The notes under the pieces: generated by a model
The model's database searches: none
What the model saw: the letters and a program-made list of their open reading frames with translations, nothing else
What the model was told of the DNA's origin: nothing
Translations under genes and position numbers: made by a program
Shown here: positions 24,573 to 31,427 of the stretch, piece after piece
Layout: each line of letters opens with the position of its first letter
Numbering within the stretch: position 1 is the first letter of the stretch
NCBI RefSeq assembly: GCF_030553305.1
Contig: NZ_JARRAH010000001.1
Span: 186,001 to 250,000, forward strand
From: Halomarina ordinaria
Lineage (GTDB): Archaea; Halobacteriota; Halobacteria; Halobacteriales; Haloarculaceae
Direction: 5' to 3'
Length of the DNA stretch: 64,000 nucleotides

Positions 24573-26053
24573 TGACCGGAGACCGGCCGGACGTCGTCCT
24601 CGTCGTCATGGACACCGCCCGGGCGGACAGCGTCCTCGGCCGGCCCGACGTGATGCCGAACCTCCACCGCCTCGCCGCCGAGGGGGTGACCTACGAGAAC
24701 GCGTTCACCACCGCGCCGTGGACGCTGCCCTCCCACGCCTCGCTGTTCACCGGCCAGCGAACCACCGACCACGGCGCGCACGCGCGGACCCGGCGGTTCG
24801 ACCCGTCGGTCCCGACGCTCGCCGAACGCCTCGGGAGCGCGGGCTACCACACCGTCGCCTACTCGAACAACACCTGGGTGAGCGAGGAGTTCGGCTTCGA
24901 CGCGGGGTTCGACGAGTTCCGCGTCGGCTGGGAGCTCCTCCCCGGCGGCGCCGACCTCGCCGCCATCGCGAAGGGCAACGACGGGACGCGCGAGCGCCTG
25001 CGAGCCGTCCTCTCGGAGGTCGACCGCGACCTGCCGCGGACGCTCGTGAACGCCCTCTACGCGCGCACCCTCCGCCACTCCTACGACTCGGGGGCGTGGC
25101 TGACGAACGCCAGGATGAAACGCCACCTGCGCGACTCCGAACGCCCCTTCTTCGCCTTCCTCAACTACTTCGAACCCCACCTGGAGTACGACCCGCCGGC
25201 GCGCTACCGGGAGCGGTTCCTGCCCGCCCACCTCTCGGCGGCGGACCTCGACCGCGTGAACCAGAACGCGTGGGCGTACCTCACCGGGGCCGTGACGATG
25301 ACCGAGCGCGACTTCGACGCGCTGGAGGCGCTCTACCGCGCGGAGCTCAACTACCTCGACGACCGCATCGGTCGCCTCGCCGCCTTCCTCCGCGAGCGCG
25401 GCACCCTCGACGAGACGCTGTTCGTGGTCGTGGGCGACCACGGCGAGAACATCGGCGACCACGGGATGATGGACCACCAGTTCTGCCTCTACGACACGCT
25501 GTTGCACGTCCCCCTCGTCGTCCGCTACCCGCCGGCGTTCGACCCCGGCACGACGACGGACGCGCTCGTCGAGGTGCGCGACCTCCTGCCCACCCTCCTC
25601 GACGCCTGCGGCCTCGACGCCCCGACGGAGGAGACGGTCTCGGCGCACTCCGTCCGCCCCGACGCGACGGGGACGGTCCCCGCCCGCGAGTACGTCGTCG
25701 CGGAGTACGCCGCCCCGCAGCCGTCGATCGACGTCGTCCGCGAGCGCGCCGCGGACGGACCTGGAGGAGGCGAAGCCACGCCCGACGCGCTCGAACGCTT
25801 CGACCGGGGGCTTCGCTGTCTCCGGACGACCGAGTGGAAGTACGTCGAGGGGACCGACGGCAGCGAGGCACTGTACCACCTCGCGACCGACCCCGGCGAG
25901 ACGGAGGACGTCGCCAGGGCGTCGCCCATCCGCGGGGAACTGCGGGCGACGCTCCACCGGCACCACGGCGACCTGTCGCTCCCCGCCGGGGACGCCCCCG
26001 CCGAACCGACCGCCTCCGCCCGGCGGCGCCTCGAGGACCTCGGGTACCTGTAG
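24572..26053 (+). CDS. alkaline-phosphatase-superfamily (sulfatase-like) enzyme
   Basis: A 493-residue protein starting MTGDRPDVVLVVMDTARADS, with the first metal Asp at residue 14. The nucleophile region is T51-L-P-S-H55 and the second metal site is VVVGDHGENIGDHGMMDHQ. The C-terminus is RRLEDLGYL. Of the three paralogues it is closest to ordinary arylsulfatase-like proteins in layout (LPTLLDACGLDAPTEE, RCLRTTEWKYVEG near the end), but it too lacks the Cys/Ser-x-Pro-x-Arg needed for formylglycine. The frame is open to 24395, but MTGDRP is the family-like start. The Wzx flippase gene follows on the same strand after 126 nt. Confidence 0.88.
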   Translation: MTGDRPDVVLVVMDTARADSVLGRPDVMPNLHRLAAEGVTYENAFTTAPWTLPSHASLFTGQRTTDHGAHARTRRFDPSVPTLAERLGSAGYHTVAYSNNTWVSEEFGFDAGFDEFRVGWELLPGGADLAAIAKGNDGTRERLRAVLSEVDRDLPRTLVNALYARTLRHSYDSGAWLTNARMKRHLRDSERPFFAFLNYFEPHLEYDPPARYRERFLPAHLSAADLDRVNQNAWAYLTGAVTMTERDFDALEALYRAELNYLDDRIGRLAAFLRERGTLDETLFVVVGDHGENIGDHGMMDHQFCLYDTLLHVPLVVRYPPAFDPGTTTDALVEVRDLLPTLLDACGLDAPTEETVSAHSVRPDATGTVPAREYVVAEYAAPQPSIDVVRERAADGPGGGEATPDALERFDRGLRCLRTTEWKYVEGTDGSEALYHLATDPGETEDVARASPIRGELRATLHRHHGDLSLPAGDAPAEPTASARRRLEDLGYL

Positions 26054-26179
26054 CGCCGATGGCGGCGACCGACCCGACCCGGACGGGAGGCGAGGCGTGA
26101 GCGACCGCGCCGTCGCCTCCCCCCGACCGCTCCCGGCACCGACCGCCTCGACGACCGCCGCGACCCCCCTTCCCGACCG

Positions 26180-27610
26180 ATGAGCCTCGCCTCGAAGGTC
26201 TCCGGCGACATCCTCGTCACCACGCTGTTCAAGCTCTCGCTCAAGGTGCGGGGGCTCGTCCTCATCCCCCTCCTGACCGTCGCGCTCGGCGTCGGCGACT
26301 ACGGCGCCTACGTGCAGGTCAACGCCATCGCGACCGTCCTCTCGCTGGTCTGCCTGCTCGGCCTCGACGCCGGCTACGTCAAGTACATCCACGAGACGGG
26401 CCGCCCGGCGGGGCTGTTCACCGCCGTCACCCTCCTCGGCGGGGGGGTCGCGGCGCTCGGCGGCGGGGCGCTCGCGCTCGCCGCCGACCCGCTCGCGCGC
26501 TACACGCTCCAGTCGGCGTCGTACGCCCCGCTGTTCGTCCTCGGCGGCGGCTACGTCCTCGTCCACACGCTGTTCACGCTCGGGCGGAGTCACTACCGCG
26601 CCACCCGACGCGTCAAGCGCTTCTCGGCCATCGAGGCGGTCGACGTCTACCTCTCGGTGGGGGCCGTCGCCGCCGTCGTGTTCGTCGTCGAGGGGACCAT
26701 CGTGGGGGTACTCCTCGCCACCCTCTCGGTCCACGCCTGCCTGACGCTGCTCACCTACGGCGCCATCGCGGTCGAGGGGGGACTCGCGTGGCCGTCGACC
26801 GACCAGTTGCACGAGTGCGTCCGGTTCTCGCTCGGCGCGATGGGGAGCACGGTGTCGAGTTCGCTCCTCCACCGGGTCGACCGCGTCCTCGTCGGCTACT
26901 TCCTCGGCGCGAGCGCCGTGGGCGTCTACTCCGTCGCCTACTCCGTCGCCTACCTCATGCGCCTCTACTTCCTGCCGGTGACGACGTCGTTCTTCCCGGA
27001 GTTCTCGAAGCTCTGGGCCGAGGGCGACCACGCGACGATTCGACGCTTCCTGAACAGCGGCGTCCGCTACGCGGCGACCTTCGGGCTCCCCTCCATCGCC
27101 GGGTTCGCGCTCGTGGGGAGCGACCTCATCGGCCTGCTCTCCACGCCGGCGGTCGCCCGCGAGGGGGCGCTCGCGCTCGTCCTCGTCGCGGCCGGCCTCT
27201 TCTGTATGGGCCTCGGGGAGTTCTACACCAACCTGTTCTACGCCGCCGGCGACTCGCGCGTCCCGCTGGTCGTCCAGGGGGGGACCGTCCTCGCGAACGT
27301 CCTGCTCAACTGGTGGGCCATCCCCGCGCTGGGGGTCGCCGGCGCGGCGGCGACGACGCTCGTCACGTTCGGGGCGTCCGTCCTCGTCCTCGGCGTCGCC
27401 TTCCAGTCGCACCTCCGGGTCGTCCCCGACTGGAGCCGGCTGGGACGCGTCGTCGTCGCCACCCTCGCGATGTACGCCGCCTTCGCCGTCGTCTCGCCCC
27501 CCTGGCTCGTCACGCTCGCCGCCGCGCCCGTCGGCTACTTCGCCGTCCTGTTCGCCGTCGGGGGCGTCGAACGCACCGACGTCCGCGTCGTCGTCGACGC
27601 GGTCCGGTAG
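26180..27610 (+). CDS. Wzx-type polysaccharide flippase (MOP superfamily)
   Basis: A 476-residue polytopic protein with about 14 TM segments. The opening SLASKVSGDILVTTLFKLSLKVRGLVLIPLLTVALGVGDYGAY is the usual first helix and loop of Wzx/RfbX proteins (a flexible N-terminal amphipathic part, then GxxDYGxY). A central segment, HRVDRVLVGYFLGASAVGVYSVAYSVAYLM, is the second-lobe signature of the family. It flips lipid-linked oligosaccharides to the outer face. It is the last gene of the glycan locus, 126 nt after the AP-superfamily gene, and is followed by a strong inverted repeat that may end transcription. Confidence 0.92.
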   Translation: MSLASKVSGDILVTTLFKLSLKVRGLVLIPLLTVALGVGDYGAYVQVNAIATVLSLVCLLGLDAGYVKYIHETGRPAGLFTAVTLLGGGVAALGGGALALAADPLARYTLQSASYAPLFVLGGGYVLVHTLFTLGRSHYRATRRVKRFSAIEAVDVYLSVGAVAAVVFVVEGTIVGVLLATLSVHACLTLLTYGAIAVEGGLAWPSTDQLHECVRFSLGAMGSTVSSSLLHRVDRVLVGYFLGASAVGVYSVAYSVAYLMRLYFLPVTTSFFPEFSKLWAEGDHATIRRFLNSGVRYAATFGLPSIAGFALVGSDLIGLLSTPAVAREGALALVLVAAGLFCMGLGEFYTNLFYAAGDSRVPLVVQGGTVLANVLLNWWAIPALGVAGAAATTLVTFGASVLVLGVAFQSHLRVVPDWSRLGRVVVATLAMYAAFAVVSPPWLVTLAAAPVGYFAVLFAVGGVERTDVRVVVDAVR

Positions 27611-27670
27611 CCACCGGGACGCCACCGGTCGGTCGCCGCGTGGTGTGGAGCGGACACGACCCACCCCTTC

Positions 27671-27695
27671 CCCTCCCGGTCGACGACCGGGAGGG
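27671..27695. terminator. 25-bp inverted repeat, possible terminator
   Basis: Twelve-base arms CCCTCCCGGTCG and CGACCGGGAGGG flank a single A with no mismatch. It lies 60 nt past the stop of the flippase gene. There is no T-run, so classical intrinsic termination is doubtful; it could instead be an mRNA-stabilising hairpin or a protein site. Confidence 0.5.
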
Positions 27696-27719
27696 CTGAG
27701 GCGGGGGGCGAGGGACGGG

Positions 27720-27741
27720 CCGACTCGGCCGGCCGAGTCGG
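27720..27741. promoter_or_regulatory. 22-bp perfect palindrome upstream of PH-domain operon
   Basis: CCGACTCGGCC is followed directly by its reverse complement GGCCGAGTCGG. It lies 7 bp before the TATA-like element of the PH-domain genes, a usual place for an activator or repressor in archaea. Confidence 0.5.
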
Positions 27742-27748
27742 TTCGTGG

Positions 27749-27758
27749 ATATATCTAC
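27749..27758 (+). promoter_or_regulatory. TATA-like element (GATATATCTA)
   Basis: GATATATCTA ends 21 nt before the ATG at 27780 (centre about 26 nt), as expected for a leaderless promoter. Confidence 0.6.
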
Positions 27759-27779
27759 CCGGGGGCGAAACACCCACGC

Positions 27780-28580
27780 ATGGAACGTGACGCACCCTCC
27801 GGCGCGGCCGACGCCGCGGACGCCGGGTCGTTCGACTGGCTCACCCTCGACGAGGGCGAGGAGGTCCTCTGGTCGGGCAAGCCCCACGTCTACAGCATCG
27901 TCCCCGCCCTCGTCGTCGGCATCCCCCTCTCCCTGGTCCTGGTCGGCATCCCCATCGTCGTCGGGGCGTACCTGAACCGCGAGAACACCGTCTACCTCCT
28001 GACGAGCGAGGGACTCTACCGGAAACAGGGAATCCTCTCGCGCGACGTCCGGAAGATCGGGTTCGAGAAGGTCCAGAACACCTCCTTCACGCAGGGGCCG
28101 CTCGGGACGTACGTCGGCTACGGCAACGTCGACATCTCGACCGCGGGCGGCGCCGGCGTCGAGATGCGTTTCCAGTCGGTCCCCGACCCGAAGTCCGTCC
28201 AGGAGCGCATCAACCGCCAGATTCGGCGCGCCCGCCCGGGCGGCCGGAGCGAGGAGGCCGACGACGAACGCCCCGAGGACGTCCTCGGCGACATCCTCGA
28301 CGAACTCCGCGCCATCCGGACGCTCGTCGAGGGCGAGGGTGAGCGCGAGAACGAGGGCCTCGTCCCCGGTGACGAGCCGGACGCCACCGACGGGCACGGC
28401 GACGCGGCCCTCGACGCGACCGACGATTCAGGGACGGACGGGTCGTCGACCGACGGGGACCGCGCCGACGAGCCCCGGCGGACGCGGACCGGCCGGCGAC
28501 TCCCCGAGAACGAGTTCGAGTCCACGCGGACCCGGTCCCGGACCACGGAGGACCGCGATGAGCGCACGGACCGCGAGTGA
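27780..28580 (+). CDS. bPH2-domain (YdbS/YdbT-like) membrane protein
   Basis: A 266-residue protein. A short acidic N-terminus and a WLTLDEGEEVLWSGKPHVYS motif precede two TM segments (about residues 39-64: SIVPALVVGIPLSLVLVGIPIVVGAYL). A bacterial PH-like domain follows, with TVYLLTSEGLYRKQGILSRDVRKIGFEKVQNTSFTQGPLGTYVGYGNVDISTAG, the diagnostic bPH2 sequence. Residues 145-266 are a long acidic, low-complexity tail. The function is unknown; bPH2 proteins are membrane-associated and have been linked to envelope stress. It is paralogous to the next gene, which it overlaps by 23 nt. Confidence 0.85.
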   Translation: MERDAPSGAADAADAGSFDWLTLDEGEEVLWSGKPHVYSIVPALVVGIPLSLVLVGIPIVVGAYLNRENTVYLLTSEGLYRKQGILSRDVRKIGFEKVQNTSFTQGPLGTYVGYGNVDISTAGGAGVEMRFQSVPDPKSVQERINRQIRRARPGGRSEEADDERPEDVLGDILDELRAIRTLVEGEGERENEGLVPGDEPDATDGHGDAALDATDDSGTDGSSTDGDRADEPRRTRTGRRLPENEFESTRTRSRTTEDRDERTDRE

Positions 28581-29187
28581 GTCGCCGACGGCGACGCCCG
28601 ACTGGCTGGCCCTCGACGAGCGGGAGACCGTCCTCTGGCGGGGCGGCCCGCGAATCCAGACGGTCCTCCCGGGCGTCGCCGTCGGCGTCGTCCTGCTCGC
28701 GCTCGGGGTCGCCGCCCTCCTCGGTGTCGGGCCGGTCCCGAGCCACCCGGCGGTCACGCTGCTCGCGCTCTGCGTGCTGGTCGGGGGGCTGTCGATACCG
28801 CTCGCGGCGTACCTCGTGGTACGGAACACCGACTACGTCGTCACCGACCGGGGGCTCTACCGCAAGCGCGGCGTCCTCTCCCGGTCGGTGCTCTCGGTCG
28901 GCTACGAGACGGTCCAGAACGCCACCTACGCGCAGGGGGTCACGGGGACCCTCTTCGGCTACGGGACGCTGACGTTCGACACCGCGGGGAGCACCGGCGA
29001 GGAACTGAGCTTCCGCGACGTCGACGACCCGAGTACCGTCCAGTCGCTCGTGAGCCGGCGCATCGGACGGGTCGGGGAGGGGGACGTCCCCGACGGTGGC
29101 CTCCCGGGCACGACGGCGGAGTGGCGGGCCGTCCGCGAGGAGGTCCGAGCGCTCCGGCGTGCCCTCGAAGCGCGCCGGGGGGAGTGA
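28558..29187 (+). CDS. bPH2-domain membrane protein
   Basis: A 209-residue paralogue of the preceding protein: DWLALDERETVLWRGGPRIQ, two TM segments (about residues 35-55 and 64-85), and a bPH2 domain (DYVVTDRGLYRKRGVLSRSVLSVGYETVQNATYAQGVTGTLFGYGTLTFDTAG). It ends with a short charged coil (TTAEWRAVREEVRALRRALEARRGE). Its ATG overlaps the end of the preceding gene, so the pair is an operon and the two may form a hetero-oligomer, as in bacterial YdbS-YdbT pairs. It converges with the MocA-like gene, 12 nt away. Confidence 0.85.
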   Translation: MSARTASESPTATPDWLALDERETVLWRGGPRIQTVLPGVAVGVVLLALGVAALLGVGPVPSHPAVTLLALCVLVGGLSIPLAAYLVVRNTDYVVTDRGLYRKRGVLSRSVLSVGYETVQNATYAQGVTGTLFGYGTLTFDTAGSTGEELSFRDVDDPSTVQSLVSRRIGRVGEGDVPDGGLPGTTAEWRAVREEVRALRRALEARRGE

Positions 29188-29199
29188 CCCACGCGTCGG

Positions 29200-29874
29200 C
29201 TACGAGTCCCGGTCCCGGTGGTGGTCGCCACGGCCCCCCGAGAGGTCCTCGGGCGTGTCGACGTCCCGCCGCACGCCCGGGTCGTCGACCGCGAGCAGCG
29301 CCGCGTCGTCGCTCCCGAGCAGTACGCGGCGCCCGCCGACGTCGCCGTCGACCCGGGTGAGCGCGTCGAAGTGCCGGCGGTCGAACAGCACGGGGTTACC
29401 GCGCCGGCCGTCGTGGGCGGCCGCGAGCGCGCTCCCGACCCCGGCGCGGTGGGCGTCGACGAGCAGGTCGACGGTCTCGCTCCCCACGAACGGCATGTCG
29501 CCGGGGAGGAAGACGGCGGCGTCGGCGTCCGCCTCGACCGCCGCGCGGACGCCCACCCCGACCGACGTCGACTGGCCCGCCGCGTAGTCGGGGTTCTCGA
29601 CGAACGTCACCGCGAGGTCGGCCAACGCCTCTCCGACTGCCACCGCCTCGTGGCCGAGGACGACGACTATCCGGTCGAGGTGTGCGTCGAGCAGCGTCCG
29701 GGCGGCGTGTCGGACCAGCGCGTCGCCGTCGAGGTCCGCGAGGAGTTTGTTGGCCGCGCCGAAGCGCGAACTCGTCCCCGCGGCGAGCACCACCCCGACG
29801 ACCGACGGGCGCGGCTTCTCCTCGATGGCGCCCACCTCCTCGGCGGTGACGACGCGCGGGCCGTCGTCGCTCAC
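29200..29874 (-). CDS. MocA/MobA-like nucleotidyltransferase (molybdopterin cytidylyltransferase)
   Basis: A 224-residue protein with a GTG start. The nucleotide-binding loop is GVVLAAGTSSRFGAANKLL (residues 27-45), the MocA/PucB type with NK instead of the MobA PK, and the metal site lies in PGDMPFVGSE. Such enzymes add CMP to molybdopterin to make MCD, the cofactor form used by CO-dehydrogenase-type hydroxylases, which matches the divergent cox-like operon beside it. The ~20 N-terminal residues before the loop are extra compared with usual members. The GTG start overlaps the stop of a small upstream frame (GTGA), so translation appears coupled. The frame itself is open to 30129, but that extension is not protein-like. 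Confidence 0.82.
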   Translation of the reverse strand: MSDDGPRVVTAEEVGAIEEKPRPSVVGVVLAAGTSSRFGAANKLLADLDGDALVRHAARTLLDAHLDRIVVVLGHEAVAVGEALADLAVTFVENPDYAAGQSTSVGVGVRAAVEADADAAVFLPGDMPFVGSETVDLLVDAHRAGVGSALAAAHDGRRGNPVLFDRRHFDALTRVDGDVGGRRVLLGSDDAALLAVDDPGVRRDVDTPEDLSGGRGDHHRDRDS

Positions 29875-30062
29875 TCGACCACCCCGTGCGGGACGACCGG
29901 GACGGACGCTCCGGGGGCGAGCGGGTCGGCCGTCGGCGCGCCCGTCTCGCGCCCCACCGACCCGTAGCGCGCCTCGCGGTGGTCGAGCAACGTCGCTGTC
30001 GCCGCGCGTCGAGGGCCGAGACCCGCTCGGGACATGGTCCACACACGCCCCAGCGCCGACAT
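29871..30062 (-). CDS. small protein coupled to MocA-like gene
   Basis: A 63-residue frame (or 54 from the Met at 30035) whose TGA overlaps the GTG start of the MocA-like gene by 4 nt. The sequence is Gly/Ala/Arg/Pro-rich with no recognised motif and is less acidic than its neighbours. The 4-nt overlap, the only start signal the MocA-like gene has, is the main support for it being translated. A weak TATA-like TAGTAAC lies about 35 nt before the ATG. It may be a true small protein or only a translated leader. Confidence 0.4.
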   Translation of the reverse strand: MSALGRVWTMSRAGLGPRRAATATLLDHREARYGSVGRETGAPTADPLAPGASVPVVPHGVVE

Positions 30063-30140
30063 AGCTCTTGGCCTCCTCGCTCTCGGACTGGTTACTACCC
30101 CGACTGGAGTGAACCATAGAAGGTTTCACAATTGCTCAAT

Positions 30141-30150
30141 TTTCTAGAAA
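30141..30150. promoter_or_regulatory. palindrome TTTCTAGAAA upstream of cox-like promoter
   Basis: A perfect 10-bp palindrome 7 bp before the TATA-like element of the coxG-first operon. The surrounding 60 bp are the most AT-rich in this part of the window. It is a candidate activator or operator site. Confidence 0.45.
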
Positions 30151-30157
30151 TGCAAAG

Positions 30158-30165
30158 TATTTTAC
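30158..30165 (+). promoter_or_regulatory. TATA-like element and Shine-Dalgarno of cox-like operon
   Basis: TATTTTAC should start transcription near 30188, leaving a leader of about 40 nt before coxG. That leader carries GAGGTG at 30213-30218, 10 nt before the ATG at 30229, so this operon seems to use a ribosome binding site, unlike many leaderless genes in the window. Confidence 0.55.
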
Positions 30166-30228
30166 TAACATAGTGGGTCCATCCCATGGAGGTGCCTGAC
30201 ACGCGCCGCCACGAGGTGTTCACCCGAC

Positions 30229-30873
30229 ATGGAATTCAGCGGGACGTTCGAACTGGAGGAGACGACCGTCGACGAGGTGTGGCTCGCGCTCTCGGACCCG
30301 GTTCTGATAGCCGACGCGTTGCCGGGGTGCGAGTTCCTGCTCCACGTCGACGACGAGGACCCGGACTTCGACGAACTCGCCGAGCGGGCGGCCGACCGGG
30401 ACGCCGAACTGACGGGCGACCCGGAGGTCATCGCCCGGCGGGCGTTCCGCGAGGGGGAGCACTACGCCGCCCTCATCCAGATAAGCGTCGGGCCGGTGAA
30501 CCCGACGTTCGAGACGGTGGTGACCATCGACGAGCGCGAGCAACCGCGGATGCACGCTTCGGGCGAGGGGAGTTCCGGCGACAGTTCCTTCGAGATGGCC
30601 TCCGGGATGACCCTCGGCGAGAGCGACGACGGCGTCGAAGTCGACTGGGAGACGGAGGCGGACGTGTTCGGCCGCGTGGCCGGCATGGGCCAGCGCGTCA
30701 TCAACCCGGTGGCGAACCGCATCGTCAAACGGTTCTTCTCCTCGGTGCAGTCGCGCCTCCACGAACTCACGCTCGCCGACGTGGAGGAGGCGCAGGCACA
30801 GGCGGACGAGGACGACGAGGCGGGCCTCGTCGACAGACTCCTCGGGCGGTCGCAATCGACTGATTCGAAATGA
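30229..30873 (+). CDS. coxG: CoxG-family protein (SRPBCC fold)
   Basis: A 214-residue member of the carbon-monoxide dehydrogenase subunit G family. The opening MEFSGTFELEETTVDEVWLALSDPVLIADALPGCE is the family hallmark (MxFSGxFxLxAPxxxVWxxLxDPxxLxxxxPGC). CoxG proteins have a START/SRPBCC fold with a hydrophobic pocket. In bacteria they anchor CODH to the membrane and deliver menaquinone. Residues around 150-175 (GRVAGMGQRVINPVANRIVKRFF) are the conserved second signature, and the C-terminal 25 residues are acidic. It is the first gene of the operon and overlaps the next by 4 nt. The family normally lies last in cox clusters; here it comes first. Confidence 0.92.
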   Translation: MEFSGTFELEETTVDEVWLALSDPVLIADALPGCEFLLHVDDEDPDFDELAERAADRDAELTGDPEVIARRAFREGEHYAALIQISVGPVNPTFETVVTIDEREQPRMHASGEGSSGDSSFEMASGMTLGESDDGVEVDWETEADVFGRVAGMGQRVINPVANRIVKRFFSSVQSRLHELTLADVEEAQAQADEDDEAGLVDRLLGRSQSTDSK

Positions 30874-31427
30874 CGGAACACGACATCACGCTGACGGTCA
30901 ACGGTACAGCACACGACCTCACGGTCGAGGCGCGAACGCTCCTCGTCCACGCGCTCCGCGACGAACTCGGCTACACCGGGACGAACGTCGGCTGCGAGAG
31001 CAGCCTCTGTGGCGCCTGCACCGTCCGGCTCGACGGCGACGCGATGAAGTCCTGTACGGCGCTGGCCGTCCAGGCCGACGGCGCGGAGATAGAGACGGTC
31101 GAGGGGCTCGCGACGGCCGGCGAGTTCCACCCCATTCAGACGGGGTTCCAGGAGGAACACGGCCTGCAGTGCGGCTACTGCACCCCCGGGATGATGATGA
31201 CCGCGACCGACCTGCTCGGCGAGAACCCGGACCCCACCCGCGAGGAGATACGCGAGGGTCTCGAGGGGAACCTCTGTCGGTGTACGGGCTACCAGAACAT
31301 CGTCAACGCCGTCGAGAACGCCGCCGAGTCGATGGGGAGCGGCGCCGTCGCCGACGGCGGCGAACTCCGTCGCCGCTACCCGTCCGCCGACGGCGACGCG
31401 ACGGACGAGGGGGGTGCGGGCGAATGA
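30870..31427 (+). CDS. coxS: xanthine-dehydrogenase-family iron-sulfur subunit
   Basis: A 185-residue [2Fe-2S] subunit. The plant-type cluster cysteines are C42, C47, C50 and C62 (GCESSLCGACTVRLDG). The second, helical-domain cluster cysteines are C101, C104, C136 and C138 (CGYCTPGMMM and LCRCTGYQNIV). It passes electrons from the molybdenum centre to FAD. The length fits the family (about 160) with an extra acidic C-terminal tail. It overlaps both neighbours by 4 nt (ATGA), showing tight coupling with the large subunit. Confidence 0.96.
   Translation: MTEHDITLTVNGTAHDLTVEARTLLVHALRDELGYTGTNVGCESSLCGACTVRLDGDAMKSCTALAVQADGAEIETVEGLATAGEFHPIQTGFQEEHGLQCGYCTPGMMMTATDLLGENPDPTREEIREGLEGNLCRCTGYQNIVNAVENAAESMGSGAVADGGELRRRYPSADGDATDEGGAGE

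Noticed and set aside
24287-27664. 1125-codon minus-strand frame
   Set aside because: A shadow of the AP-superfamily and Wzx genes: extremely rich in Arg, Gly, Asp and Glu runs with no fold-like pattern, while the plus-strand frames carry clear family motifs.
30186-30863. 225-codon frame starting 43 nt before coxG
   Set aside because: Out of frame with coxG, Arg/Gly-rich, and coxG has the unmistakable family N-terminus plus a Shine-Dalgarno sequence.
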